Assembly: GCF_000717175.1 (NCBI RefSeq)
Contig: NZ_JNYD01000016.1
Location: forward strand, 62,001 to 126,000
Direction of reading: 5' to 3'
Length of the DNA stretch: 64,000 nt
Source of the DNA: Pseudonocardia autotrophica
GTDB lineage: Bacteria; Actinomycetota; Actinomycetes; Mycobacteriales; Pseudonocardiaceae
Part shown: positions 42,753 to 52,500 of the stretch, in pieces
Layout of the letters: every line of letters begins with the position of its first letter
Numbering within the stretch: position 1 is the stretch's first letter
The notes under the pieces: model-generated
What the model was told of the DNA's origin: nothing
Database searches by the model: none
The model's input: the letters and a program-made list of their open reading frames with translations, nothing else
Translations under genes and position numbers: made by a program

Positions 42753-42758
42753 TACGGT
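42753..42758 (+). promoter_or_regulatory. probable -10 box (TACGGT) of leaderless cobD
   Basis: TACGGT ends 7 bp before the ATG at 42766, supporting that start over the GTG at 42757 that overlaps the box. Confidence 0.42.
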
Positions 42759-42765
42759 GACCGGC

Positions 42766-43719
42766 ATGCGGCACGGCCTCTTCCTCCGCCCCGGCCCGGA
42801 CCGGGCGTGGGGCCTGGCGTTGGGGGTGGCGGCCGACCTCGTCCTCGCCGACCCCCGGCGCGGACACCCCGTGGCGGGCTTCGGCCGGGTCGCCGCCGGG
42901 CTGGAACGACGCCTGTACGCCGACTCCCGCGCGGCCGGTGCGGCCTACTCCGCGCTGCTGGTCGGGGGAGCGGTGGGCGCCGGGGTGGTCGGTCGTCCGC
43001 GGTCGCGGACGGGCAGGGTGCTGCTGACCGCGGCGGCGACCTGGGCCGTGCTGGGGGGCACCTCGCTCGTGCGCGAGGGGGCGGCGCTGGGGAGGTCGCT
43101 GGAGCAGGGCGACCTCGACGCGGCCCGGGCCCGGATCCCGCACCTGTGCGCCCGCGACCCCGCGCTGCTCGACGCGGCCGGGATGGCGCGGGCGGGCGTG
43201 GAGTCGTTGGCGGAGAACACGTCCGACGCCGTCGTGGCGCCCCTGTTCTGGGGTGCGGTGGCGGGCGTGCCCGGCCTGCTGGGGTACCGGGCCGTCAACA
43301 CCCTCGACGCGATGGTGGGGTACCGCTCGCCCCGCTACACCCGCTTCGGCTGGGCCTCGGCCCGGCTCGACGACCTCGCCAACCTGCTGCCGGCCCGGCT
43401 CGCCGCGCTGCTCACGGCGGCCGCGGCCCCGCTGGTCGGGGGCCGGCCCGGCGCCGCCCTGGCCGCCTGGCGGCGCGACGCCCGCGAGCACCCCAGCCCC
43501 AACGCCGGCCCGGTGGAGGCCGCCGCGGCGGGGGCGTTGGGCGTGCGGCTGGGTGGGCGGACGGAGTACGCCTACGGCGCGGAGGACCGGCCCACCCTCG
43601 GTCGCGGCCCCGCTCCCGTCGCCGGCGACCTCGTGCGCGCCGCGCGCCTCTCCCGCTGTGTCGGGCTGCTCGCCGCGGGGGCAGCGGTGGCGGTGGCGGG
43701 ACTGTCGCCCCGACGGTGA
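42766..43719 (+). CDS. cobD: adenosylcobinamide-phosphate synthase, CobD/CbiB
   Basis: A 317-residue membrane protein that attaches the aminopropanol side chain to adenosylcobyric acid. Family motifs are the early LVLADPRRGHPVAGFGR, the ARAGVESLAENTSDAVVAPL block, FWGAVAGVPGLLGYRAVNTL followed by DAMVGYRSPRYTRFGWASAR, and the late SPNAGPVEAAAAGALGVRLG. Several hydrophobic segments agree with membrane location. It opens the cobalamin cluster but is separated from cobQ by two unrelated genes. Confidence 0.92.
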   Translation: MRHGLFLRPGPDRAWGLALGVAADLVLADPRRGHPVAGFGRVAAGLERRLYADSRAAGAAYSALLVGGAVGAGVVGRPRSRTGRVLLTAAATWAVLGGTSLVREGAALGRSLEQGDLDAARARIPHLCARDPALLDAAGMARAGVESLAENTSDAVVAPLFWGAVAGVPGLLGYRAVNTLDAMVGYRSPRYTRFGWASARLDDLANLLPARLAALLTAAAAPLVGGRPGAALAAWRRDAREHPSPNAGPVEAAAAGALGVRLGGRTEYAYGAEDRPTLGRGPAPVAGDLVRAARLSRCVGLLAAGAAVAVAGLSPRR

Positions 43720-43783
43720 TCATCAGGAGCTGACGGCTCGATCAGTGGCCGGATCCTGCCCTCGGCTCCTTCTCGGGCGCGAG

Positions 43784-44650
43784 TCAGTGGGGGGCGGGGG
43801 TGTCGCGGTCGCCCGTGTCCGGTCGGTCGCGGCGGGGGGCGGGGTCGTCGTCGACGGAGGGGTCGAGGTCGCGGCCCGAGAGGGCGTCGCGCAGGCTCGC
43901 CTTCGTCTCCCGCCTCCCGCGCCGCTGCAGCACCTCGAGCCGGATGAAGTACCCCAGCGCGATGATCGCGATGGCGCCGAAGGTCAGCCACTGCAGGGCG
44001 TACGAGCCGTTGGTGAACGGGGCCGCGGTGGTCGCGGGCGTGACCGGGATCGGGGTGAGGACGCCCGGCTGGCCCGCGCCGAGCTGCAGGTACCCCTCGA
44101 CCATGTCCTGCGTCCCCGTCGCCGCGGCCAGCTGCCGGGAGTCGACGGCGTAGATCTGCAGGTGGCCGCCCTCGGTGGCCGGGGCGCGGCCGCTGGTGTC
44201 GGTCTCGTTCACGCGCAGCCGCCCGGTCAGGGTGACCGGGCCCGCGGGGGCGGCGGGGAAGTCGGGGACGGCCTGGCCGTCGTCGGTGGTGATCGAGCCG
44301 CGGTCGACGGCGACGGTGCGGCCGTCGTCGAGCCGGACGGGCGTCAGGACCTCGGAGGCGGGCTTGCCGTCGACGAACCGCAGCCGGACCAGCACCTCGG
44401 CCTGCGGCAGGTAGGTGCCGGCGAGCGTGACCTGACGCCACTCGTCGCCCGGGTCGACCTCGGTGCCGGGGACCAGCTGGGCGAACGGGACCGGCGGGGT
44501 GCTGTTGGCGGTGTCGATCGCGTGCTGCTGCGCCTGACGCTGCTCCTCGCGGCCGAACTGCCAGGGGGCCAGCAGCGTGTAGCACGCCACGGCGAAGCCG
44601 ATGACCACCACCACGAAGGCGATCCAGCCCGGGCGCAGCAGGAAGCGCAT
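43784..44650 (-). CDS. SURF1-family cytochrome oxidase assembly protein
   Basis: A 288-residue SURF1 protein with a membrane helix at each end (WIAFVVVVIGFAVACYTLLA and ALQWLTFGAIAIIALGYFIR), the defining layout. Between them are the WQFGREEQR segment, EWRQVTLAGTYLPQAEVLV-type strand and VAVDRGSI, all expected. SURF1 assists haem a insertion into cytochrome c oxidase. A TAACGT box lies 6 bp before the ATG (leaderless). It interrupts the cobalamin genes on the opposite strand. Confidence 0.9.
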   Translation of the reverse strand: MRFLLRPGWIAFVVVVIGFAVACYTLLAPWQFGREEQRQAQQHAIDTANSTPPVPFAQLVPGTEVDPGDEWRQVTLAGTYLPQAEVLVRLRFVDGKPASEVLTPVRLDDGRTVAVDRGSITTDDGQAVPDFPAAPAGPVTLTGRLRVNETDTSGRAPATEGGHLQIYAVDSRQLAAATGTQDMVEGYLQLGAGQPGVLTPIPVTPATTAAPFTNGSYALQWLTFGAIAIIALGYFIRLEVLQRRGRRETKASLRDALSGRDLDPSVDDDPAPRRDRPDTGDRDTPAPH

Positions 44651-44656
44651 GCCCCT

Positions 44657-44662
44657 ACGTTA
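44657..44662 (-). promoter_or_regulatory. probable -10 box (TAACGT) of leaderless SURF1 gene
   Basis: On the minus strand TAACGT ends 6 bp before the ATG at 44650. The spacing implies a leaderless transcript. Confidence 0.45.
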
Positions 44663-44893
44663 GGCGCCCCACGGAGGGCGGGTCCCGCCGCCTCGTCGCC
44701 GGTCGCGCCCGCCCGGCACCGATCGGGACGCCGTCCGGTCGCCGGCGGTGGCCGCCGTCACCCGGTGCGCTGGCACGTGTCACCCGAGCCGGTGGAGGTC
44801 GACGCCGCCGTGCTCACCCGCCGCCATCCTTCGCGCATCCCGAGGGGCGCGGCTACGTCCGGCCGCGACCGGGTCACGTCGGAGGGGGCGTTC

Positions 44894-46189
44894 ATGAGGG
44901 GGAGTGCTGTGCGCGGGGCACCGCGGACGGTCGGGGGCCGCGCGGTCCGCCCGGTGCTGGTCGCGGTGATCGCCGTGGGGATCGCGATCGCCGGCGCGGG
45001 GACGGCGGGCGCCGCGGAGTCCGGCGCCGTCGGGGCGGCTCCGGAGCAGGTCACCCCGCCCGGGGCCATCCCGGTGGGCTGCGGTACTGCGACGAAGGAC
45101 CTCGCCGCCGTGGTCGCCGCGGCACCGTCGGGGGCCACCGTGAAGGTCTGCCCGGGGACCTACACCGGCACCATCACGCTGACCAAGCCGATCACCCTCC
45201 TCGGCGCCCGGGCCGGCGTCGACGCCCGCACCGGCCGGACCGACCTCAGGGCCGAGTCCGTGGTCGACGGCAAGGGCGGCTCCGGGTTCACGGTCGCGGG
45301 CGGGGTCTCGAACGTCCGCATCGACGGCTTCACGATCAGCAACGCCACCCAGACCAAGGGCGCGTCCACGGGTGGCGTGCTCGCCGTCAACCGTGGCTCC
45401 GGCATCACGATCACCAACAACGTGATCACGCGCTTCAGCTTCGGCGTGAACATGAACTCGAACGGCCAGGTCGCCAGCGCGGTGACGCGCAACCGCTTCG
45501 CCGAGAACAACGGGGAGGGCGGCCAGGCGGGCGTCTTCCTCTGCTGCGGCACGGCGAACAACCTGACGATCTCCGACAACCTCTTCACCGGCCACGACGG
45601 CGACGCCGCGGCCGCCGTGAACACCGCGGGCGACCCGGCGAGCTGGTCGACCGGGCTGCGGATCGAGCGCAACCAGAGCATCGACGACGCCACCTTCGCC
45701 GTGGTCACGAACGTCGACGGCCTGGTCGTCGCGCACAACCAGGTGGTTCGGCGCCCCACCGCCACGACGGGCGTCGGCACCGGCATCCTCGTCGGCGGCG
45801 CGACGAAGAACGTGAAGGTCACCGGCAACGTCCTCACCGATGGGGCGAGGAACGGCATCTCCGTGACGCAGGACTTCAGCCCGGTGAGGAACACGGGCCT
45901 GACCGTGAACACCAACACCGTGGTCAACCGCCTCAACGGCATCCGGCTCGTCGACCAGACCTCCGGCACGATCAGCGGCAACACCGTCGCGCAGAGCACC
46001 GGCACCGGGATCCTGCTGGAGGGCGCGGCCAACTCCGGCGTCACCGTGACCGGCAACCGCTCCTTCCAGAACGCCGTGTCCGACTGCACCGACCAGAGCA
46101 AGGGCACCGGGACCGCCGGCACCGCCAACACGTGGACCGGCAACCTCGGCGTCCGCAGCACCCCGCCGGGCCTCTGCCGCCTCTTCTGA
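44894..46189 (+). CDS. secreted parallel beta-helix repeat protein
   Basis: A 431-residue protein with a signal peptide (PVLVAVIAVGIAIAGAGTAG, cleavage near AGAAE) and a right-handed parallel beta-helix. Repeats of the form ...G-I-x-I-x-x-N-x-I recur: SGITITNNVITRFSFGV, NNLTISDNLFTGHDG, KNVKVTGNVLTDGARNGI, TGLTVNTNTVVNRLNGI and SGVTVTGNRSFQNA. The fold is that of NosD/pectate-lyase-like proteins; catalytic residues could not be identified. Four cysteines suggest disulfides (VGCGT, KVCPG, FLCCG, SDCTD). ATG with GGAGGG upstream. cobQ starts 15 bp after it, so the two may be co-transcribed despite the unrelated role. Confidence 0.85.
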   Translation: MRGSAVRGAPRTVGGRAVRPVLVAVIAVGIAIAGAGTAGAAESGAVGAAPEQVTPPGAIPVGCGTATKDLAAVVAAAPSGATVKVCPGTYTGTITLTKPITLLGARAGVDARTGRTDLRAESVVDGKGGSGFTVAGGVSNVRIDGFTISNATQTKGASTGGVLAVNRGSGITITNNVITRFSFGVNMNSNGQVASAVTRNRFAENNGEGGQAGVFLCCGTANNLTISDNLFTGHDGDAAAAVNTAGDPASWSTGLRIERNQSIDDATFAVVTNVDGLVVAHNQVVRRPTATTGVGTGILVGGATKNVKVTGNVLTDGARNGISVTQDFSPVRNTGLTVNTNTVVNRLNGIRLVDQTSGTISGNTVAQSTGTGILLEGAANSGVTVTGNRSFQNAVSDCTDQSKGTGTAGTANTWTGNLGVRSTPPGLCRLF

Positions 46190-46204
46190 CGGAGACTGCT
46201 CGGC

Positions 46205-47734
46205 GTGGATCCGAGCGGCGCCCTGCTGGTGGCGGGAACGACGTCCGACGCCGGCAAGAGCGCCCTGGTGGCGGGCATCTGCCGCTGGCTGCGCCGGCGG
46301 GGGGTGTCCGTCGCCCCGTTCAAGGCCCAGAACATGAGCAACAACTCCGTCGTCACCGTCGACGGCGGGGAGATCGGCCGGGCCCAGGCGATGCAGGCGC
46401 ACGCCTGCGGCCTGGAGCCGAGCGTCGCGTTCAACCCCGTGCTGCTCAAGCCGGGCAGCGACCGGATCTCGCAGGTGGTGGTCCGGGGACGGGCGGACGG
46501 GCACGTCTCCGCCCTGTCCTACCGGACCCGGACCGCCGCGCTGCTCGAGGTCGTCACGGACACCCTGACCGAGCTGCGGTCCCGGTTCGACGTCGTGGTC
46601 TGCGAGGGGGCCGGCTCGCCCGCCGAGATCAACCTGCGGGCCACCGACCTCGCCAACATGGGCCTGGCCCAGGCCGCGGACCTGCCGGTGATCGTGGTGG
46701 GGGACATCGACCGCGGCGGCGTGCTCGCGCACCTGTTCGGCACCGTCGCCGTCCTCGACCCGGCCGACCAGGCCCGGATCGCCGGGTTCGTGATCAACAA
46801 GTTCCGCGGGGACCCCGCGCTGCTGGCCCCGGGACTGGAGCAGCTCCGGGCGCTGACGGGGCGGTCGACGCTCGGCGTCGTCCCCTGGTCGGACCGCCTG
46901 TGGCTCGACGCCGAGGACTCCCTGTCCGCCGTCGCCGACGGGGTGCTCGGCCGCCCGGCCCCGCCGCTCGGCGAGCAGTGGCTGCGCGTCGCCGTGGTCC
47001 GGCTGCCGCGGATCTCCAACGCGACCGACGCCGAGGCCCTGGCCTGCGAACCCGGCGTCGCGGTCCGGTACGTGACCGAGCCGTCGCGGATCCTCGACGC
47101 GGACGTCGTCGTGCTACCGGGGTCCAAGGCGACCGTCTCGGACCTGGCCTGGCTGCGGGCCACGGGCCTGGCCGACGCGATCGCCGCGCACGCCGAGGAG
47201 AACAAGCCGGTCCTCGGGATCTGCGGCGGGTACCAGATGCTGGGCCGCCGGATCACCGATCCGGGCGTGGAGGTGCCGGAGGGCGCCGACGTCGCCGGGC
47301 TCGGGCTGCTCGACCTGGAGATCGCCTTCGACCACGAGAAGCACCTCGGCACCCCCACCGGCACCGCGCTCGGCGTGCCGGTGCGCGGCTACGAGATCCA
47401 CCACGGCCGCGTCGTGCGGTCGGGCGACCCCCAGCTGCTCGACGGCGAGGGGTCCGACGCCGGCGCCGTGCTCGGCACCCACTGGCACGGCCTGCTGGAG
47501 AACGACGCGTTCCGCCGCCTCCTGCTGTCGCGGCTGGCCGAACAGTCAGGTCGGACCGGGTTCCGCCCGGCCCCGGACACGTCGTTCGCGGCGGAGCGGA
47601 CCGCCCAGCTCGACCTGCTGGCGGACCTCGTCGAGCAGCACCTGGACACGGCCGCACTTGAACATGTGATCAGTCACGGTGCCCCCGTGGATCTCCCGGT
47701 GCTGGCGACCGGTCTGGCAGAGTCGCGCCGGTGA
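46205..47734 (+). CDS. cobQ: cobyric acid synthase, CobQ
   Basis: A 509-residue glutamine-dependent amidase that amidates carboxylates b, d, e and g of adenosylcobyrinic acid a,c-diamide. The N-terminal ATP-binding part has GTTSDAGKS and [14 protein letters not shown]. The C-terminal glutaminase has the nucleophile cysteine in [12 protein letters not shown] and the histidine in [14 protein letters not shown] start. It overlaps the chelatase gene by 4 bp. Confidence 0.95.
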   Translation: MDPSGALLVAGTTSDAGKSALVAGICRWLRRRGVSVAPFKAQNMSNNSVVTVDGGEIGRAQAMQAHACGLEPSVAFNPVLLKPGSDRISQVVVRGRADGHVSALSYRTRTAALLEVVTDTLTELRSRFDVVVCEGAGSPAEINLRATDLANMGLAQAADLPVIVVGDIDRGGVLAHLFGTVAVLDPADQARIAGFVINKFRGDPALLAPGLEQLRALTGRSTLGVVPWSDRLWLDAEDSLSAVADGVLGRPAPPLGEQWLRVAVVRLPRISNATDAEALACEPGVAVRYVTEPSRILDADVVVLPGSKATVSDLAWLRATGLADAIAAHAEENKPVLGICGGYQMLGRRITDPGVEVPEGADVAGLGLLDLEIAFDHEKHLGTPTGTALGVPVRGYEIHHGRVVRSGDPQLLDGEGSDAGAVLGTHWHGLLENDAFRRLLLSRLAEQSGRTGFRPAPDTSFAAERTAQLDLLADLVEQHLDTAALEHVISHGAPVDLPVLATGLAESRR

Positions 47735-49878
47735 GCGGTACGGCATTTCCCTTCTCGGCGGTCGTCGGGCACGACGACCTGCGCCTGGCCCTGGTCCTCA
47801 ACGCCGTGCACCCCGGCGTCGGCGGGGTGCTGGTGCGCGGGGAGAAGGGCACCGCCAAGTCGACGGCCGTGCGCGCGCTCGCCGCCCTGCTCCCCGCGCT
47901 CGACGTCGTGGCGGGCTGCCGCTTCGGCTGCGACCCGGCCGCCCCCGACCCGTCCTGCCCCGACGCCCCGCACGCCGGCGGCTCCACGACCCGGCCGGCC
48001 CGGCTCGTCGAGCTCCCCGTGGGCACCACCGAGGACCGGCTGGTCGGCTCGCTCGACCTGGAGAAGGCGCTGTCCGAGGGCACCCGCGCCTACCAGCCCG
48101 GGCTGCTGGCCGACGCGCACCGCGGCGTGCTCTACGTCGACGAGGTCAACCTGCTCCACGACCACCTCGTCGACCTGCTGCTCGACGCCGCCGCCATGGG
48201 CCGCGCGCACGTCGAGCGGGACGGCGTCTCGGTCTCGCACGCGGCGCGGTTCCTGCTGGTCGGCACGATGAACCCGGAGGAGGGCGAGCTGCGGCCGCAG
48301 CTGCTCGACCGGTTCGGGCTGACCGTGGAGGTGCGGGCGGCACGGGAGGTCGACACCCGCGTCGAGGTCGTCCGGCGGCGGATGGCGTTCGAGGCCGACC
48401 CGGCCGGGTTCGCCGGAACCTGGGCCGCGGCGGACGCCGAGGTCGCGGAACGGATCGTCGCCGCACGGGACCGGGTCGAGGCCGTGCGGCTGAGCGACCG
48501 TGAGCTGCGCCGGATCGCGTTCGTGTGCGCCCGGTTCGACGTCGACGGCATGCGGGCCGACCTCGTCATCGCCCGGACCGCGGTCGCGCACGCCGCCTGG
48601 CGGGGCGCCGATGCCGTCGCCGAGGACGACGTGCGGGTCGCGGCGCGCCTGGCGCTGCCGCACCGGCGCCGGCGGGACCCCTTCGACGAGCCCGGGATCG
48701 ACGAGAAGGACCTCGACGAGGCCCTGCGGGACGCCGAGGAGGACCTGGGACCCGAGGGCCCGACCGACCCGACCGACCCGCCGAACCCGACCGACCCGCC
48801 GGACCCGACCGACCCCGACGACGACCCGGGCGGCGGCGCGCCGGACGAGGCCGACGGCGGCCCCGACGCGGAGTCCCGGGCCGGCGCGGATCCCACCCGC
48901 AGCGGACCCACCCCGTCGAGCGGCGGCGCGGGCCGGGCCGGACCCGAGTCGCACACGCCGCCGGCCCCGCCGCGCGAGCCCGGCGAGGCGGTCGAGGCGG
49001 TCGAGGCCCCGCAGGACCGGCCGGAGGCCATGGGCGCCGGCAGCGCGATGCCCGTCGGCGCCCCGGCTCGCCTGAGCCGGGTCGCGGCGCGGCGGTTCAC
49101 CGTGCCCGGGGTGGGCGACGGCGCGCCCGGCCGCCGCTCGCGCGCCCGGACCGACACCGGACGCGTCGTCCGGCCCTCGGACGCCACCCCGCGCCGGGCC
49201 GCGGACCTGCACCTCCCCGCCACGATCGCCGCCGCGGCCCCGTTCCAGCACGAGCGCGGCCGCCGCGGCCCCGGCCTCCTGCTGCAGCGCGCCGACATGC
49301 GGGCGGCGCTGCGCGAGGGGCGCGAGGGGAACCTCGTGCTGTTCGTGGTCGACGCCTCCGGGTCGATGGCCGCCCGCAAGCGGATGGCCACGGTCTCCGG
49401 CGCCGTCCTCGCGCTGCTCCGCGACGCCTACCAGCGCAGGGACAAGGTCGGCCTGGTGACCTTCCGCTCCGCCGGCGCCGAGCTCGTCCTCCCGCCGACC
49501 ACGAGCGTCCCGACCGCCCAGGTCCGGATGGCCGCGATGCGCACCGGCGGCCGCACCCCGCTCGCCGACGGCCTGCTGCTCGCCCGCCGCACCCTCGCCG
49601 CCGAACGGGTGCGGGACCCGCGGCGGCGCCCGCTCGTCGTCCTGCTCACGGACGGGCGGGCCACGGTCGCGACCCGCCCCGGCGGCGACCCCGTCGCCGA
49701 CGCCCGCCGCGCCGCCGGCCTGCTCGCCGCCGACGGCGTGCACACCGTGGTGGTCGACTGCGAGTCCGGCTTCGTGAAGCTCGGCCTCGCCGGGCAGGTC
49801 GCCGCGGCCGCCGGCGCCCCCGTGATCACGGTCGACGAGCTCACCGTCGCCGATCTCACCTCCGCCGTGAGTGCCTAG
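47731..49878 (+). CDS. ChlI-ChlD-type chelatase subunit (putative cobaltochelatase ATPase/VWA)
   Basis: A 715-residue protein combining both small chelatase subunits. The AAA+ part has Walker [10 protein letters not shown] (37-45), Walker B LYVDE (134-138) and the conserved cysteines of [17 protein letters not shown] Pro/Asp/Thr-rich linker (about 340-430) with repeated DPTDP follows, then a von Willebrand A domain with the MIDAS motif VDASGSM near residue 540. With CobN this class drives cobalt insertion in aerobic cobalamin synthesis; CobN is not in the window. Its final codons and TAG stop come from a 40-bp palindrome. Confidence 0.9.
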   Translation: MSGTAFPFSAVVGHDDLRLALVLNAVHPGVGGVLVRGEKGTAKSTAVRALAALLPALDVVAGCRFGCDPAAPDPSCPDAPHAGGSTTRPARLVELPVGTTEDRLVGSLDLEKALSEGTRAYQPGLLADAHRGVLYVDEVNLLHDHLVDLLLDAAAMGRAHVERDGVSVSHAARFLLVGTMNPEEGELRPQLLDRFGLTVEVRAAREVDTRVEVVRRRMAFEADPAGFAGTWAAADAEVAERIVAARDRVEAVRLSDRELRRIAFVCARFDVDGMRADLVIARTAVAHAAWRGADAVAEDDVRVAARLALPHRRRRDPFDEPGIDEKDLDEALRDAEEDLGPEGPTDPTDPPNPTDPPDPTDPDDDPGGGAPDEADGGPDAESRAGADPTRSGPTPSSGGAGRAGPESHTPPAPPREPGEAVEAVEAPQDRPEAMGAGSAMPVGAPARLSRVAARRFTVPGVGDGAPGRRSRARTDTGRVVRPSDATPRRAADLHLPATIAAAAPFQHERGRRGPGLLLQRADMRAALREGREGNLVLFVVDASGSMAARKRMATVSGAVLALLRDAYQRRDKVGLVTFRSAGAELVLPPTTSVPTAQVRMAAMRTGGRTPLADGLLLARRTLAAERVRDPRRRPLVVLLTDGRATVATRPGGDPVADARRAAGLLAADGVHTVVVDCESGFVKLGLAGQVAAAAGAPVITVDELTVADLTSAVSA

Positions 49879-49906
49879 TGCCCCTAGAGGGGCAGTAGGC
49901 ACTCAC
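49867..49906. repeat. 40-bp palindromic element, copy 3 (end of chelatase gene)
   Basis: GTGAGTGCCTAGTGCCCCT at 49867-49885 pairs with 49888-49906, 18 of 19 positions complementary, around a 2-nt centre. It encodes the last residues Val-Ser-Ala and the TAG stop, and lies 28 bp before cobO. Confidence 0.93.
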
Positions 49907-49933
49907 GACCACCACTGACCAGGGAGGACGACG

Positions 49934-50548
49934 ATGCCCCAGGGCCAGGTCTCCACCGTTCCGCAGGACGGGCTCACCACCCGCCAGCGCCGCAACCGTC
50001 CGCTGCTCGTGGTGCACACCGGCGAGATGAAGGGCAAGTCGACGGCGGCCTTCGGGCTCGCCCTGCGCGGCTGGAACCAGGGCTGGTCGATCGGCGTGTT
50101 CCAGTTCGTCAAGTCGGCGAAGTGGAAGGTCGGCGAGGAGGAGGCCTTCCGCGCGCTCGGCCGGCTGCACGAGCAGACCGGCGAGGGCGGGCCGGTCGAG
50201 TGGCACAAGATGGGCTCGGGCTGGAGCTGGAGCCGCAAGGCCGGCAGCGAGGAGGACCACGCCGCCGCGGCGCTCGAGGGCTGGCGGGAGATCCGCCGCC
50301 GGATCGAGAACCAGGTCCACGAGGTCTACGTGCTCGACGAGTTCACCTACCCGCTGAAGTGGGGCTGGGTGGACGTGCACGAGGTCGTCGAGGTGCTCGC
50401 CGCGCGCGAGGGCCGCCAGCACGTGATCATCACCGGCCGGGACGCGCCGCCCGAGCTGATCGAGGCCGCCGACCTCGTCATGCAGACGACCAAGATCAAG
50501 CACCCGATGGACGCCGGGCAGAAGGGGCAGCGGGGGATCGAGTGGTAG
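49934..50548 (+). CDS. cobO: cob(I)yrinic acid a,c-diamide adenosyltransferase, CobO
   Basis: A 204-residue CobA/CobO-type adenosyltransferase, which transfers adenosyl from ATP to reduced cobalt. The modified P-loop GEMKGKSTAAFG is at residues about 33-44; GWNQGWSIGVFQFVKS, YVLDEFTYPLKWGW and VIITGRDAPPELIEAADLVM are family blocks. An ATG with AGGGAGG upstream. It overlaps cobB by 7 bp. Confidence 0.95.
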   Translation: MPQGQVSTVPQDGLTTRQRRNRPLLVVHTGEMKGKSTAAFGLALRGWNQGWSIGVFQFVKSAKWKVGEEEAFRALGRLHEQTGEGGPVEWHKMGSGWSWSRKAGSEEDHAAAALEGWREIRRRIENQVHEVYVLDEFTYPLKWGWVDVHEVVEVLAAREGRQHVIITGRDAPPELIEAADLVMQTTKIKHPMDAGQKGQRGIEW

Positions 50549-51897
50549 CCCGCGCGCTCGTCGTCGCGGCCCCGGCGTCGGGGTCCGGGAAGACGACGGT
50601 CGCCACCGGCCTGATGGCCGCCCTGGCCCGACGGGGGACCGCCGTCGCGCCGTTCAAGATCGGGCCGGACTACATCGACCCCGGCTACCACACGCTCGCC
50701 GCCGGACGTCGCGGCCGGAACCTCGACCCCGTCCTCGTCGGCGAGCAGCGCATCGGGCCGCTGGTCCGGCACGGCGCCGCCGGCTGCGAGGTCGCGGTGA
50801 TCGAGGGCGTCATGGGGCTGTTCGACGGCCGGGTCGCCGACGGGTACGGCTCGACGGCCCAGGTCGCGGCCATGGTCGGCGCGCCCGTGGTGCTCGTCGT
50901 GGACTGCCGGGGGCAGTCGCGGTCGGTCGCGGCGCTCCTGCACGGCTTCCGCAGCTTCGACCCGACCACGCGCATCGCCGGGGTGATCCTCAATCGGGTC
51001 GGGTCGCCGCGGCACGAGGAGGTGCTCCGGGCGGCGTGCGACGAGATCGGGCTGCCGGTGCTCGGCGTCCTGCCGCGGCACGCGGAGCTGGCCGTGCCGT
51101 CGCGCCACCTCGGCCTGGTGACGGCCGTCGAGCACGGTGCGGCGGCGACCGCGGCGGTCGACGCGATGGCGGCCCTGGTGGCCGAGCACGTCGACCTCGA
51201 CGCGGTGGTCCGGGTCGCGGAGCCGCTGCCGGCGGGGCCGGTGTGGGACCCGGCCGGCGAACTGGGCGGGTTCCGGGCCGAGCCGGGCATGCGGACCGCG
51301 GTGCTGGGTGGCGCGGCCTTCTCCTTCGGCTACGCCGAACACGTCGAGCTGCTGGAGGCGGCGGGATCCGAGGTCGTGCTCGTCGACCCGCTGCGCGACG
51401 AGACCCTGCCCGCGGGCATCGGCGGGCTCGTCCTGCCCGGCGGGTTCCCGGAGGAGCACGTCGCGGACCTCGGCGCCAACGCCGGTCTGCTCGCGGCGAT
51501 CCGCGCGCTCGCGACCGCGGGGGCGCCGATCCGCGCGGAGTGCGGCGGGCTGCTCTACCTGTGCCGGGAGCTCGACGGCGTCCCGCTGGTCGGGGTCCTC
51601 GACGCCGCCGCCGCGATGACCGGCCGGCTCACCCTCGGCTACCGCGACGCCGTGGCGCTGAGCGACTCGACGGGCTTCGCCGCGGGGGAGCGGGTCAGCG
51701 GGCACGAGTTCCACCACTGTGCGGTCACGCCGCGGGCCGGTGCGGCGCCGGCGTGGGGCTGGCGCGGCGGGGAGCCGGAGGGCTTCGTCGGGGGCGGGGT
51801 GCACGCGTCGTTCCTGCACACCCACCCCGCCGGCACGCCCGGCTCGGTGAGCCGTTTCCTGACCGCGCACGTTCCCGCAGCTCAGGTCGGGTCGTGA
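50542..51897 (+). CDS. cobB: cobyrinic acid a,c-diamide synthase, CobB
   Basis: A 451-residue glutamine-dependent amidotransferase for carboxylates a and c of (hydrogeno)byrinic acid. The ATP site shows APASGSGKTT and VAPFKIGPDYIDPGYH; IEGVMGLFDG and the glutaminase nucleophile in IRAECGGLLYLC follow, with the C-terminal HASFLHTHPAG. GTG at 50542 overlaps the cobO stop. The stop codon lies in the first bases of a 40-bp palindrome. Confidence 0.94.
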   Translation: MVARALVVAAPASGSGKTTVATGLMAALARRGTAVAPFKIGPDYIDPGYHTLAAGRRGRNLDPVLVGEQRIGPLVRHGAAGCEVAVIEGVMGLFDGRVADGYGSTAQVAAMVGAPVVLVVDCRGQSRSVAALLHGFRSFDPTTRIAGVILNRVGSPRHEEVLRAACDEIGLPVLGVLPRHAELAVPSRHLGLVTAVEHGAAATAAVDAMAALVAEHVDLDAVVRVAEPLPAGPVWDPAGELGGFRAEPGMRTAVLGGAAFSFGYAEHVELLEAAGSEVVLVDPLRDETLPAGIGGLVLPGGFPEEHVADLGANAGLLAAIRALATAGAPIRAECGGLLYLCRELDGVPLVGVLDAAAAMTGRLTLGYRDAVALSDSTGFAAGERVSGHEFHHCAVTPRAGAAPAWGWRGGEPEGFVGGGVHASFLHTHPAGTPGSVSRFLTAHVPAAQVGS

Positions 51898-51933
51898 GCG
51901 GCGACTGCCCCTCTAGGGGCAGTCGCCGCTCAC
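51894..51933. repeat. 40-bp palindromic element, copy 4 (between cobB and cobE)
   Basis: A perfect 18-bp stem (GTGAGCGGCGACTGCCCC at 51894-51911 with its complement at 51916-51933) around a TCTA loop. The TGA stop of cobB is in its first bases, and the cobE start lies just after it. It is the least diverged copy. Confidence 0.95.
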
Positions 51934-51935
51934 GG

Positions 51936-52334
51936 GTGGTGGTCGGCATCGGGGCCCGGCGCGGGGTGTCGGGGGCGGCGGTGCGGGCCGCGTTGGAGGT
52001 CGTGCGGGACGTCGTCGGTGCGGAGGCCGACGTCGTCTACGCGTCGGTCGAGGCAAAGGCGGGGGAGCGGGGCATCCTCGACGCGATCGCGCCCGCGGGG
52101 CTCGAGGTGCGGCCCGCCGACGCGCTGGCGGGAGTCGCCGTGCCGGGCAGCGTGCGGGTCGGCGAAGCGGTCGGCACGCCGTCCGTCGCCGAGGCCGCGG
52201 CCCTCCTGGTGGCCTCCGAGCTCGGTGCGCAGCCGCAGCTCGTCGTGCCCAAGACGATCGTGGGGGATGTGACGGTCGCCGCCGCGCGCGTCGAGCACAT
52301 GTCCCTGACCAGCGGGAACTCTCCATCGGGTTAG
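51936..52334 (+). CDS. cobE: CobE/CbiG C-terminal domain protein
   Basis: A 132-residue protein of the CobE/GbiG family, associated with ring-contraction steps in cobalamin synthesis. It begins VVVGIGARRGVSGAAVRAAL and carries YASVEAKAGERGI, the GSVRVGEAVGTPSVAEAAAL block and PKTIVGDVTVAAAR, all typical. GTG at 51936, immediately after the palindrome, is preferred; an in-frame GTG at 51894 would translate the palindrome and has no better ribosome-binding site. Confidence 0.85.
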   Translation: MVVGIGARRGVSGAAVRAALEVVRDVVGAEADVVYASVEAKAGERGILDAIAPAGLEVRPADALAGVAVPGSVRVGEAVGTPSVAEAAALLVASELGAQPQLVVPKTIVGDVTVAAARVEHMSLTSGNSPSG

Positions 52335-52359
52335 GCGACCCCCGTCCGGGACCGTTCAG

Positions 52360-52475
52360 CTCCGATCGTCGGCTCGTTATGCTTCCGCGGTCGGCGACAG
52401 GGAACCCGGGGCGACACCGGGTGCGTCCCGCGACCTTCTCTCCGGGGCGCGCGCCGGCCCACGACCAGCCCGCCG
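52360..52475 (+). ncRNA. candidate cobalamin riboswitch upstream of cobA/cysG
   Basis: The leader contains ACAGGGAACCCGGGGCGAC followed by ACCGGGTGCGTCCCGCGACC, which resembles the conserved core of cobalamin riboswitches (AGGGAA, the CCGG...CCGG helix and the CCCGCNAC segment). A CCACGACCAGCC element may stand for the 3' GAGCCAGGA strand. It deviates from consensus, unlike the clear example at 54560, so it may be a divergent or decayed form. It lies directly before the GTG of the cobA/cysG gene. Confidence 0.5.
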
Positions 52476-52500
52476 GGGCGATCCGCGGAAGGACCTGCAC

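Noticed and set aside
50122..50541. Extension of CobB upstream through the cobO gene
   Set aside because: The frame is open, but the sequence there is a shadow of cobO and CobB homology starts at the GTG at 50542.
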